18,047 bases of DNA from an uncultured Bacilli bacterium (GCA_947522695.1 CANNTX010000026.1:1-18047), one strand, 5' to 3'. Positions 6,659-13,984 are shown, counted from the stretch's first letter. The notes: a model not told the origin generated them from the letters alone. A program made the numbers and translations.

Positions 6659-7513
6659 ATGAATAGAAGAGATGGAATTAAAGTTAAAGATTTAGATGGT
6701 ATGCATAGTTTAATGCTAGAAATAATGCCCAAAAGATGTGATGCTGACGTATATATATCAGCAAAATTAGATGTTACTAACTTAGTTGATTATGTTAATA
6801 AATTAAAAAATAAAGAAGAATATGAACATCTAACTTATTTTCATACCTTCTGTATTGCTATCGGAAAACTAATTTATAATAGACCTTTACTAAATAGATT
6901 TATTATTAACAAAACATATTATGATCGCAAATATATATCACTTGGTTTTGTAGCAAAAAAAGAATTTACCGATCATTCTGAAGAAGTATTTACATCTATA
7001 AGAATTAATAAATATGATAATTTAAAAACTATAAGTGATAAAACTAGTGGTAAAGTAATCAACTTAAGAAATAATAAGACAAATAATACAGATGATTTAA
7101 TAGATAAAGTTGGTCATATGCCAAAATTTATTAGATATATTATTATGAAAATATTTAAATTTATGGACAATCATGATTTACTTCCAGAATCATTAACTGA
7201 AAATTTAATTTATTATCAAAGTGCCCTATTATCCAATTTAGGTTCTATTAATTGCGATTCAATTTATCATCATTTAACTGACTTTGGAACAAATGAAGCA
7301 TTAATAACTTTTGGAAGAATTAAAGATGAACCTATAGTTATTGATGGAAAAGTAGAAACAAGGAAAACATTAGATATTGGAATTACAATAGATGAAAGAA
7401 TTGCTGATGGTTTCTATTTTGCAAAATCACTAAAATTACTTGAATATATTTTTGAAAATCCTAAAACATTAGAAGATAATGCTGATACAATTTATGATAT
7501 TAAATTACGTTAA
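6659..7513 (+). CDS. E2/CAT-fold acyltransferase-like protein lacking the catalytic His
   Basis: A 284-residue protein with the fold of chloramphenicol acetyltransferase and the catalytic domain of 2-oxo-acid dehydrogenase E2 (PF00198). There is no lipoyl or E1/E3-binding domain, so it stands alone. Family marks are LLSNLGSI (about 190-200) and the terminal DERIADG at 245-251. In active E2/CAT enzymes the last motif is HxxxDG; here Glu246 takes the place of the His, while Asp and Gly remain. The chain may use another base, or may have lost acyl transfer. The start at 6659 is chosen over the in-frame ATG at 6641 because AGGAG lies seven bases before it and transcription should begin at about 6641. 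It is a one-gene unit with its own promoter and terminator. The natural substrate is unknown. Confidence 0.75.
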   Translation: MNRRDGIKVKDLDGMHSLMLEIMPKRCDADVYISAKLDVTNLVDYVNKLKNKEEYEHLTYFHTFCIAIGKLIYNRPLLNRFIINKTYYDRKYISLGFVAKKEFTDHSEEVFTSIRINKYDNLKTISDKTSGKVINLRNNKTNNTDDLIDKVGHMPKFIRYIIMKIFKFMDNHDLLPESLTENLIYYQSALLSNLGSINCDSIYHHLTDFGTNEALITFGRIKDEPIVIDGKVETRKTLDIGITIDERIADGFYFAKSLKLLEYIFENPKTLEDNADTIYDIKLR

Positions 7514-7521
7514 ATAAAAAG

Positions 7522-7549
7522 AATTCTTCCTGAAAAAGGAAGTTTTTTT
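7522..7549 (+). terminator. Terminator of the acyltransferase-like gene
   Basis: CTTCC and GGAAG flank the loop TGAAAAA and are followed by seven T. It lies just after the stop codon at 7513. Confidence 0.8.
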
Positions 7550-7605
7550 AATAAATTAACAAATAAAAAAAGTAAAATGAAAAATTTTGGGCTATTTATA
7601 TATAT

Positions 7606-7627
7606 AGAAGGTATAAATATATCTTCT
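7606..7627 (+). repeat. Near-perfect palindrome upstream of the Rpn-like gene
   Basis: AGAAGGTATA and TATATCTTCT are separated by two bases and match as an inverted repeat at nine of ten positions. The loop is too short for an RNA hairpin, so it looks like a site for a dimeric protein. It lies ten bases before the AGGAGGTGA ribosome site, inside the leader or promoter of the gene at 7645. Confidence 0.4.
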
Positions 7628-7644
7628 TAGAATTAGGAGGTGAC

Positions 7645-8553
7645 ATGAGTAATTTATATAAAGCCTTAAGACAAAAATATGGCTATGATTTTCAAATACC
7701 TATTTATAATGATCGTGCTTTTAAATCATTAGTAAAAAAACATAATAATTTTATTATTAAATTATTATCCGAATTATGTAATTTTAATATTAAAGATGTA
7801 GAAGATTCTTATTTTTTAGATACTGAAACAACTAATGATTATTATGATGAAACTAAAATGACTGTTGATTTAATATTTAGTGATAATAATAAGAACTTAG
7901 TTAATATAGAAATGAATACTAATATTAATAATTCTACTTTAATAAGAAATAATCTATATATTTATAGAATAATATTAAGTAAATCAGATAATAAAAATAA
8001 AATGTATGAAAATATTAATTTAACTCAAATTAATATTGATTTAAAATCATTTAATTTTATGAAAAAGATAGTAAATAAATTTGAAATGATAGAAGATACT
8101 ACATTTGAAAAACTACCATATTTTGTTACAGTCTATCACATTGGTCTTGATAAAATAGAACAAAATTCTTATAATGAAAGCATAAGTGATTATGCAACAA
8201 GATGTTTAAAAATATTTGCATCAAGTAGCAAGAAACTAACAAAAGAACTTGCTGGAAACTATAAAGAATTATTGGAGGTTGCGAAATTTATGAATAATTA
8301 TTCTAATAATCTAAAAAATCTAATTTATTATAATCCCGATGAAGAAGCAGAAAAAATTAGATTAACAGATTTACATTTTGCTCGTGAAGATGGATATGAA
8401 CTTGGCGTTTCTCAAGGTATTTCTAAAGGTATATCAGATGAAAAGAAAAATATAGCTAAAGAAATGCTTAATGATGGAGTGAATATCGAAAAAATAATTA
8501 AATATTCTGGACTAACAAAAGAAGAAATATTAAAGTTACAAGATAACAAATAA
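7645..8553 (+). CDS. Rpn/PD-(D/E)XK nuclease-family transposase-like protein
   Basis: A 302-residue protein of the Rpn/YhgA-like group (PD-(D/E)XK nuclease family transposase, PF12784). The N-terminal part matches: FKSLVKKHNNFIIKLLSELC, then VDLIF with Asp75, then LVNIEMNTN with Glu89. The usual ExQ of the active site is ExN here (Glu89-Met-Asn91). The C-terminus has the typical linker rich in Glu, Gly and Ser (EDGYELGVSQGISKG), followed by a helix pair ending IIKYSGLTKEEILKL. Rpn proteins are DNA endonucleases that raise RecA-independent recombination; no inverted repeats of an insertion sequence flank this copy. The ribosome site AGGAGGTGA is excellent, and the palindrome at 7606-7627 may be an operator. 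Confidence 0.8.
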   Translation: MSNLYKALRQKYGYDFQIPIYNDRAFKSLVKKHNNFIIKLLSELCNFNIKDVEDSYFLDTETTNDYYDETKMTVDLIFSDNNKNLVNIEMNTNINNSTLIRNNLYIYRIILSKSDNKNKMYENINLTQINIDLKSFNFMKKIVNKFEMIEDTTFEKLPYFVTVYHIGLDKIEQNSYNESISDYATRCLKIFASSSKKLTKELAGNYKELLEVAKFMNNYSNNLKNLIYYNPDEEAEKIRLTDLHFAREDGYELGVSQGISKGISDEKKNIAKEMLNDGVNIEKIIKYSGLTKEEILKLQDNK

Positions 8554-8566
8554 TATTTCTTCTTTT
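8517..8566. terminator. Shared terminator between convergent genes
   Basis: Arms of 16 bp (8517-8532 and 8551-8566) match perfectly around an 18-base loop. The left arm lies in the last codons of the Rpn-like gene and the right arm just after its stop. Both strands continue into T-rich sequence, so it can end transcription of the Rpn-like gene and of the convergent CapA-like gene (stop at 8577). Confidence 0.7.
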
Positions 8567-8576
8567 TATATTTAAA

Positions 8577-9638
8577 TTATAAATTATAATCAAATCCACT
8601 AGAATATTTCATAATTTTATTAAATACCCTAGTTTTTTCTTCTCCATCAAGAATTACAGGTTGATAATTATTTTTATTTTTGTAACCAGACACTGATGCC
8701 GGAACAATTTCTATATTATCATCTAATCTTAAATCTTCTTTATAGAATGTAAAAGTTTGTCTAAACATAAATGTATCTTTATCTGGTGGATTTTGATTCC
8801 CTCCAAAAACAAAATTACCTAAAGAATAAACAATATACTTACCATTATACTTTTCGATTCCTTGTATAACATGAGGATGTGTTCCAATAACCAAATCAGC
8901 ACCATTATCTATTAAATAGCGTCCCATTTTTTGTTGTGCATTATTTTGAATTAAATCTTTTTCAATTCCCCAATGAACGCTTACTATTATTAATCTAGCA
9001 CCATTTTCTTTTAAATAATCAAGTCCCTTCTTAGCTTCAGCATATTTAACACAATCAATATCATGAAAAGCCATAAAGCCAACTTTAACACCATTTATCT
9101 CTTTAATTAAGTAATCACTATATCCATAATGTAACACATTATTATCATCCAATGTTTTAATAGTTTCATTATAACCACTTTTACCAAAATCATAAGCATG
9201 ATTATTAGCAAAACTAACCATTTCAACACTGCCTTTTTTCAAAATATTAACATAACTAGTTGGAGCTTTAAAATTAAACATTTTTTCAACTTTATCATTT
9301 GAAGTAGTAAGTTGTCCCTCTAAATTCGCAACAGTTATATCATCTTGATCCAAATAATCTTTAACTTTAGCAAAATAATATGCAAAATCACCATTATTAT
9401 CATCTAAATATCTATCAAATCTAGTAGCATAACCATATCTTGGATCCCATCCAATAGTACAATCACCAACAAAACTTAAAGTTACTTCTTTTATATCACT
9501 TTCAGGACTATCCTCGCTTGTTTCTTTAATAATTAATGGCATGTCTATATTAATTTTACTTTTATAAAATTTATTAACAAATGTATAAACAACTAAACAA
9601 AATATTACAACATATAATCCAATTATAAACTTTTTCAA
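8577..9638 (-). CDS. CapA-family (PGA_cap) metallophosphatase-fold membrane protein
   Basis: A 353-residue protein with an N-terminal membrane anchor (about 4-22) and an external CapA/PgsA domain (PF09587). The metallophosphatase-type motifs are in order: VGDC (57-60), NLEG (105-108), NNHAYD (145-150), VHWG (221-224), GTHPHVIQG (252-260) and YSLGNFVFGG (271-280). CapA is needed to make or export poly-gamma-glutamate in Bacillus, but the family is broader and many members lie outside capsule loci; no CapB or CapC is present. The start is TTG behind AAAGGAG, which overlaps the end of the racemase gene (three bases between genes). As third gene of an operon with a racemase and a D-Asp-ligase-like enzyme, it more likely acts on the cell wall than on a capsule. 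Confidence 0.8.
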   Translation of the reverse strand: MKKFIIGLYVVIFCLVVYTFVNKFYKSKINIDMPLIIKETSEDSPESDIKEVTLSFVGDCTIGWDPRYGYATRFDRYLDDNNGDFAYYFAKVKDYLDQDDITVANLEGQLTTSNDKVEKMFNFKAPTSYVNILKKGSVEMVSFANNHAYDFGKSGYNETIKTLDDNNVLHYGYSDYLIKEINGVKVGFMAFHDIDCVKYAEAKKGLDYLKENGARLIIVSVHWGIEKDLIQNNAQQKMGRYLIDNGADLVIGTHPHVIQGIEKYNGKYIVYSLGNFVFGGNQNPPDKDTFMFRQTFTFYKEDLRLDDNIEIVPASVSGYKNKNNYQPVILDGEEKTRVFNKIMKYSSGFDYNL

Positions 9639-9641
9639 ATA

Positions 9642-10337
9642 TTACTCCTTTAAATTCTTTCCTGACAATTCAACTGCTTTTCTAGCAAGAACCGTTAAAC
9701 TATCAACAACATCTTTATAATTAATTTTTAAATAACTATATACCACAGATAACTCAGTACAACCTAAAATTATTTTTTCACAACCATTTTTTCTAAAATA
9801 ATTCAAGATTTCTTCAAACTGTTCTAAGGAAACTTCCTTATTCTTTTTAACCTTATCGTAAATAATACTCATAACTTTAGCTTGATATTCACTATCTGGT
9901 ACAAATAACAAATCATTATCAATAAATTTATGATAAGCTCTAGATTTTATTGTACCATCAGTTGCCATTAGCCCAATTCTTTTAGGATTATCCTTTAAAG
10001 CAACTTTACTAGTTTCCTCTAAAATATTAATAACTTTAGCACTAACTTCCTTTTGAACTTCATCAAAGAAATAACTAGCCGTATTACAAGGAATAACAAT
10101 ATATTTACATCCTTCTCTATCAAGTATTTTAGCACAATCAACCATTTCTGGTACTGGGCTATCATTAGATTTACCAAGAATAAAATTAGTTCTATCAGGA
10201 ATACTTGAATACTGACAAACTAACATATCAACATTATCTTGATCACTTTCACTAACCGTATTATCTATAACTAAATCCATAAAATAAGTTGTCGCTTTAG
10301 GTCCTAATCCTCCAATAACACCAATTAAATTATTCAT
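9642..10337 (-). CDS. racD: Aspartate/glutamate racemase family enzyme (probable Asp racemase)
   Basis: A 231-residue protein of the Asp/Glu racemase superfamily. The N-terminus IGVIGGLGPKATTYF is typical of aspartate racemases of the RacD/YgeA type. Both catalytic cysteines are present: Cys84 in IPCNTASYF and Cys193 in LGCTELSVV. Cofactor-independent enzymes of this type interconvert L- and D-Asp or L- and D-Glu. Its ATG lies within the last codons of the ATP-grasp gene (8-base overlap, CAGGA ribosome site). In Enterococcus faecium and Lactococcus an aspartate racemase gene lies beside the D-aspartate ligase gene and supplies D-Asp for the peptidoglycan cross-bridge, so D-Asp is the likely product here. 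The symbol is given by that analogy. Confidence 0.85.
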   Translation of the reverse strand: MNNLIGVIGGLGPKATTYFMDLVIDNTVSESDQDNVDMLVCQYSSIPDRTNFILGKSNDSPVPEMVDCAKILDREGCKYIVIPCNTASYFFDEVQKEVSAKVINILEETSKVALKDNPKRIGLMATDGTIKSRAYHKFIDNDLLFVPDSEYQAKVMSIIYDKVKKNKEVSLEQFEEILNYFRKNGCEKIILGCTELSVVYSYLKINYKDVVDSLTVLARKAVELSGKNLKE

Positions 10338-11517
10338 AATATTTCCTGAACTTTCTAATATGATTAATTAATGCCCCAACAATATAATATTTTCTCTTTA
10401 AACTAAAATCTTTTTTATAATCTAGTGGATTATTTTTCTTTAATTTTTTTGCTATCTTAACTAATTCTTTATCTTTACAATATTTTTTAATAACACTAAA
10501 AGGAATAATACTATAAAGTTCACATCCTTCTTGCTTATATGTTTTATCATGTATATCATAAATAAAAGTATCTACAAGTGGTGCTAAATAATTCGTATTA
10601 CCTGCTCCCATATAGAAATTGCTTCTGCCAAGTCTTACATTAACCTCAAAGAAATAAAATTCTTTAGTATCTTCATCATATTTAATATCAAAATTAGCAT
10701 AACCTACATATTTAGTTTCTTTAATAAACTTTTTAGCTGCTTCTACAATTTTTTCATCTTCCGTATTATATATTGCCGAATAATTTCCCGTAACATCAGG
10801 TCCTTTTTCCTCTAATAAAACCCTACCAACAGATGAAAATATAACATTACTATTTTGATCAGCAAAGCAAGTTAAAACTCTCATATTAGCATCTGTTCCC
10901 TTAATGTATTCTTGAACAACCACTGTATCATCATAACCAGATGCAAATAATCTCTTCATCATTTCTTTATATTCTTCTAAAGATTTAAATAAAAATACCT
11001 TCTCTTTTCCTTCAAAACTAAGTCTTTGATACATTGCTTTATTACTTACCTTAGCTATAAAAGGACACTTAAACCCTATCTTAGTTTTCTCATAATTATT
11101 TTTATCAACTACAATAGTTTTAGGATAATTAATACCCACCTTTTCACATATTTCATAAAAACCTTCTTTAGAAGATACCTTAACTAAAGTATCATAATCA
11201 ATAGTAGGTACAACATAATATTCACTTAATTTATCTTTATTCCTAATAATAATTTCAACATAATCTTCACTACAACCAAAAAGTAATAACTTTTTATCCT
11301 CGTATTTACTCTTAAGTTCAATTAAAAAATTAATTAACTTTTCTTCTGTCATATTATCAATAGTAAGTACATCTGTAATTTTAGAATATTTAGTCATCCA
11401 ATAAGTATATTTCCCAATAACAATTGATTTAATCTTATAATGTTCATAAATAGTTCTAGCAACACTATAAGCACCTACATCAATTCCTAATATTACTGGT
11501 ATAAAATCATTATTCAT
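10330..11517 (-). CDS. D-aspartate ligase-like ATP-grasp enzyme (Asl-type)
   Basis: A 395-residue ATP-grasp carboxylate-amine ligase. Residues of about 1-120 hold a Rossmann-like domain (FIPVILGIDVGAYSVART...YKIKSIVIGK); residues 120-310 hold the grasp, with VVVQEYIKG near 200 and the metal/ATP motif EVNVRLGRSN (Glu291, Asn293, Arg295, Gly297, Arg298). The whole layout and many phrases resemble the D-aspartate ligase of E. faecium (Aslfm), which adds D-Asp to the Lys side chain of the peptidoglycan stem to form the D-iAsp/D-iAsn cross-bridge. With the racemase next to it (8-base overlap), the pair can make and attach D-Asp. The start at 11517 is chosen over a GTG ten codons upstream because the GTG precedes the -10-like TATAAT and AGAGG lies before the ATG. 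It predicts L-Lys-type peptidoglycan; inference. Confidence 0.85.
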   Translation of the reverse strand: MNNDFIPVILGIDVGAYSVARTIYEHYKIKSIVIGKYTYWMTKYSKITDVLTIDNMTEEKLINFLIELKSKYEDKKLLLFGCSEDYVEIIIRNKDKLSEYYVVPTIDYDTLVKVSSKEGFYEICEKVGINYPKTIVVDKNNYEKTKIGFKCPFIAKVSNKAMYQRLSFEGKEKVFLFKSLEEYKEMMKRLFASGYDDTVVVQEYIKGTDANMRVLTCFADQNSNVIFSSVGRVLLEEKGPDVTGNYSAIYNTEDEKIVEAAKKFIKETKYVGYANFDIKYDEDTKEFYFFEVNVRLGRSNFYMGAGNTNYLAPLVDTFIYDIHDKTYKQEGCELYSIIPFSVIKKYCKDKELVKIAKKLKKNNPLDYKKDFSLKRKYYIVGALINHIRKFRKYYE

Positions 11518-11538
11518 CCTATCACTACCTCTAAAATT

Positions 11539-11544
11539 ATTATA
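11539..11544 (-). promoter_or_regulatory. -10 box of the D-Asp operon
   Basis: A perfect TATAAT on the minus strand lies 21 bases before the ATG of the D-Asp-ligase-like gene. The -35 region (TTTATT at 17 bases) is poor, and the transcript start would fall close to the AGAGG ribosome site. The divergent CotF-like genes start 50 bases away. Confidence 0.35.
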
Positions 11545-11594
11545 CACGTATATTAAAAAAGAATAAAGCCATAATTATAAATGGAGGAAAAATA

Positions 11595-11807
11595 ATGAAA
11601 AAAGTACCATGTATGTTATCTACTAAAGATACATCTTACATTGAAGATATGTTTAACTGGAATATAACAGCATATCAAAAATGTGAAGAATATTTAAAAA
11701 AAGTGACTAACAAAGAACTACAATCAGAACTTAAAAAAATAAGTAAAATGCATTATAAAAATTGTGATAAGTTAGTTAAATATATAGGAGGTTTTATTAA
11801 TGAATGA
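11595..11807 (+). CDS. Small CotF/ferritin-like helical protein
   Basis: A 70-residue, mostly alpha-helical protein. MLSTKDTSYIEDMFNWN and MHYKNCDKLVKYI have the pattern of one half of a CotF-like helical bundle (spore coat protein F family), though the match is weak at this length. No signal peptide or membrane segment is visible. The ATG lies behind GGAGG with a 6-base gap. The next gene overlaps by eight bases, so they are translated together and probably form one complex. CotF-like proteins are also found in bacteria that make no spores, so spore formation cannot be claimed from this gene. Confidence 0.7.
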   Translation: MKKVPCMLSTKDTSYIEDMFNWNITAYQKCEEYLKKVTNKELQSELKKISKMHYKNCDKLVKYIGGFINE

Positions 11808-12057
11808 TAAATTTATTCTATATGATATGTTAAACACTGAAAAAAACATGAAAATAAATACAGCAACTGCTTTAAATGAAGCATCATGTGATGAAATATA
11901 TAACTTATATCATGAAATATTTGAAGATATCTCATCATCTGCAAAAAACTTATTTACGATTGGCTTTAATAATAATTGGTACACCTTAGAAGAAACAACC
12001 CAAACTAAAATTAAAGAAAGCCATACTAAATTAAAGAATTCTTTAAAAGAAGAATAA
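11800..12057 (+). CDS. CotF-like small protein
   Basis: An 85-residue protein with the features of the CotF family (PF07875): ILYDMLNTEKNMKINTATALNEASCDEIYNLYHEIFEDI, then a second helix with NNWYTLEETTQTKI, matching the GWY...ki stretch of CotF. In this family two helices pair into a small bundle. It overlaps the upstream gene by eight bases and has a GGAGG site nine bases before its ATG. The two genes share the terminator at 12064-12097. Expected in the cytoplasm, or in the spore coat if the host makes spores. Confidence 0.75.
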   Translation: MNDKFILYDMLNTEKNMKINTATALNEASCDEIYNLYHEIFEDISSSAKNLFTIGFNNNWYTLEETTQTKIKESHTKLKNSLKEE

Positions 12058-12063
12058 TACTTA

Positions 12064-12097
12064 AAAAGATACTTGTTAATTCATTCAAGTATCTTTT
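12064..12097. terminator. Bidirectional terminator between convergent genes
   Basis: Arms AAAAGATACTTG and CAAGTATCTTTT (12 bp, perfect) flank a 10-base loop. T runs follow on both strands. It ends the CotF-like operon on the plus strand and the surface-protein gene (stop at 12110) on the minus strand. Confidence 0.9.
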
Positions 12098-12109
12098 ACT
12101 TATTTCTTT

Positions 12110-13690
12110 TTATTCCAAAGTATATGCATTTTCTACACTTTCGCCTGTTCCTCCAGCTATCACGACATCAGATTTTAAGAAAAGGACCGGACGCACACCA
12201 AAAAAGTTGCTCGCAACACTGCTGTGGACAATCCCGTCCGAACTGACAACGAACACATGATACGCAAAGCCAGAAGAAGGGGACAAAGTCCATTGTTCTG
12301 CACTGTTAAATAACCAGTTTTCATTTTTACAATTAAATACATTGTTTGTTGATGAACTCATACTATTTCTACATGCTTCATTTGTTGATGCATAGCCATA
12401 ATCACTTGGATACATTAATGCAATTCTTCCATCCCATGTGTTTTTTCTTGTTATTCCATCGGATGGATTGCTGATATGTAATGTTCCTCTTTCATAATTG
12501 TAAAAATTTAATGCTGAATTACTTGATGAAGAACTTCCACCTATATTCCATCTTACTTTTGCTATTTTATCTATTGATTTAGACTTTATATTTTTATCAT
12601 AATTGTATGTTCCGTTTTTTGCATTATTTCGTCCATTATACCATAAGGTTGTTTCACTTGTTGGATTTGGATTTATATAATCTGTATTTAATTCGGTCAT
12701 TAAATCTGCTTGACTCCATTCATTTATTCCGTAGCCACTATTTTTTGATGAATCTGAACTATCCCATGAATAATCTCCTAGTGAATCATTTCTTACTATT
12801 TTTACAAGTGATTCCTTCTTTTCTTTACCATTTACATCTATTGTTGTTATATTATTAAATACTCCTATTATTCTCCATGTTTCACCATTAAATTTTAGAT
12901 AGTTCCTTGGTGATGCTCCTACATACCTTAAGTTATTATCTGTTGTTTTATCTTCATCTAAGCCATTGGATGTTTTATCTAGTTTTGCTAGATATGTTGC
13001 TATTGAATTATCATAATTTACTACTACTTTACCATTAAATGTTTTACCCTTTTCACTATCTTGGTTTTCATTATTATCAGGAAATTGAATTATTAAATTA
13101 AACGTTATAGTTTGATCATTTAAACTTGCTGGAAATTTTCCTGTTACCATCTCAGTATATTTTTTTCCGTTTTTAAATGTTCCATGAGTATATCCTGTGT
13201 ATGTTTCATTTCCAGGTACTGTTTGATTTTTATAATCTTTTTCTGTTTTGCCTGTTTCTGGTTTTATTACATAATTTGCTGTTACATTTGAGTTTGCTGG
13301 TCTATTTACTTCTTTTATATAATAATGCATCATTCCATCACTAAAGGTTGAAGTATATTTTACTCCTACTTTATACGGCATTTCTAGTCCATCACCAGTC
13401 TTCATTCCTACTGTCGTATTTGATCCAGTTAATGTAAATGTCTTATCAACTAATATTGCATTACTTGGTTGGATATTTGTTACTGGTACTATATTATCTG
13501 TTCCATCGTTGTAAGTAATAAGCATACGACCTGTTTCAGATTTTACTTCAGCTGTTGATCCTTCGGGATTATTTGCTGTAAAGAACGCATATGTTACACC
13601 TGCAAATATGATTACCAGTATTATAACCGTCGCAATTGTAATAATCGTTAATTTTTTTGATTCGTCCTTTACATTTGGTTTACTATTCAT
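12110..13690 (-). CDS. Membrane-anchored surface protein with C-type-lectin-like variable C-terminus
   Basis: A 526-residue protein. An N-terminal membrane helix (about 14-36) leads into GVTYAFFTANN, as in SipW/TasA-related surface proteins. Residues of about 45-240 form a beta-rich region. From about 265 on (NYLKFNGETWRIIGVF) it has the module seen in many Bacillota surface proteins that ends in a Trp/Ser stretch and GVRPVLFLKSDVVI; this ending resembles the C-type-lectin fold of retroelement-diversified proteins. The last 60 residues (from Trp467) are encoded by the G+C-rich, A-poor block at 12141-12300. The start at 13690 is chosen because the upstream 25 codons run through the promoter; the ribosome site is weak (AGAGAG). 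It is probably displayed on the cell surface and binds a ligand through its C-terminus; function is inference. Confidence 0.8.
   Translation of the reverse strand: MNSKPNVKDESKKLTIITIATVIILVIIFAGVTYAFFTANNPEGSTAEVKSETGRMLITYNDGTDNIVPVTNIQPSNAILVDKTFTLTGSNTTVGMKTGDGLEMPYKVGVKYTSTFSDGMMHYYIKEVNRPANSNVTANYVIKPETGKTEKDYKNQTVPGNETYTGYTHGTFKNGKKYTEMVTGKFPASLNDQTITFNLIIQFPDNNENQDSEKGKTFNGKVVVNYDNSIATYLAKLDKTSNGLDEDKTTDNNLRYVGASPRNYLKFNGETWRIIGVFNNITTIDVNGKEKKESLVKIVRNDSLGDYSWDSSDSSKNSGYGINEWSQADLMTELNTDYINPNPTSETTLWYNGRNNAKNGTYNYDKNIKSKSIDKIAKVRWNIGGSSSSSNSALNFYNYERGTLHISNPSDGITRKNTWDGRIALMYPSDYGYASTNEACRNSMSSSTNNVFNCKNENWLFNSAEQWTLSPSSGFAYHVFVVSSDGIVHSSVASNFFGVRPVLFLKSDVVIAGGTGESVENAYTLE
12141..12300 (-). 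other. Candidate hypervariable cassette at the 3' end of the surface-protein gene
   Basis: By hand count this block has 78 G/C in 160 bases (about 49%), while the 60 bases just upstream in the gene (12301-12360) have 15 (25%). In the 36 codons from TTG (Leu469) to TTC (Phe504) the coding strand has 11 A in 108 bases (10%), against 25 A in 60 (42%) just upstream. Codons such as GCG, TCG, GGG, CCG and GTC appear here and are rare elsewhere in the window. The block covers the exposed-loop part of the lectin-like module and ends at GVRPVL. This is what adenine-directed mutagenesis by a diversity-generating retroelement leaves in a variable region, though gene conversion or transfer could also explain it. 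Confidence 0.5.
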
Positions 13691-13721
13691 TTTACACACT
13701 CTCTTTTCGTACTCTAGAAAA

Positions 13722-13747
13722 ATTATACAATAGTCCCCCCGCGTCAA
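13722..13747 (-). promoter_or_regulatory. Promoter-like region of the surface-protein gene with a G6 run in a short spacer
   Basis: TATAAT at 13727-13722 is 31 bases before the start codon. The nearest good -35 box is TTGACG at 13747-13742, with a spacer of only 14 bases that contains six G in a row (13740-13735). A normal spacer is 16-18. G runs are rare in this A+T-rich window. Adding two to four G would bring the spacer into range, the arrangement of slipped-strand phase-variable promoters. Confidence 0.4.
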
Positions 13748-13764
13748 TTGACACTTACTTGTCA
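13743..13764. repeat. Overlapping palindromes at the surface-protein promoter
   Basis: GTCAATTGAC (13743-13752) is a perfect 10-base palindrome overlapping the -35 box. It overlaps a second inverted repeat, TGACA and TGTCA (13749-13753 and 13760-13764). Both could be protein-binding sites controlling the surface-protein gene. Confidence 0.35.
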
Positions 13765-13855
13765 TTTTTTACTTTTTACTTTACACATTTTGACGACATA
13801 TCAATATTTATCAAATATTTATTCAAAAAAATAATATTTTTGTTAAATTTTACTA

Positions 13856-13884
13856 TTGAATTTCCAAAATGATTATGATAATAT
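13856..13884 (+). promoter_or_regulatory. Promoter of tRNA-Ala
   Basis: TTGAAT and TAATAT are 17 bases apart, with TG one base before the -10 box (extended). The transcript would start near 13891, six bases before the tRNA. Confidence 0.45.
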
Positions 13885-13896
13885 ATTCTTGTTCTT

Positions 13897-13973
13897 GGGG
13901 AATTAGCTCAGTTGGCTAGAGCATCTGCCTTGCACGCAGAGGGTCAAGGGTTCGAGTCCCTTATTCTCCACCA
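13897..13973 (+). tRNA. tRNA-Ala (anticodon UGC)
   Basis: A complete cloverleaf of 77 bases with CCA encoded. The acceptor stem is GGGGAAT with ATTCTCC and contains the G3-U70 pair that marks tRNA-Ala. The D arm has AGCTCAGTTGG..., the anticodon loop is CTTGCAC with TGC at 13931-13933, and the T loop is TTCGAGT. A single tRNA with its own promoter and terminator, not part of an rRNA operon here. Confidence 0.97.
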
Positions 13974-13984
13974 ATGAAGAATCT

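Noticed and set aside
7645..8553. Insertion sequence around the transposase-like gene
   Set aside because: No terminal inverted repeats or target duplication flank it; Rpn-type genes are usually single, non-IS genes.
8577..11517. Poly-gamma-glutamate capsule operon
   Set aside because: There is no CapB or CapC, and the ATP-grasp enzyme matches D-Asp ligases rather than the capsule synthetase.
11595..12057. Toxin-antitoxin pair, suggested by two small overlapping genes
   Set aside because: Both products look like CotF-type helical proteins and lack a toxin fold or a DNA-binding antitoxin motif.
13743..13764. Attachment site for a mobile element next to the tRNA
   Set aside because: No integrase is present, and no direct repeat of the tRNA 3' end was seen in the window.
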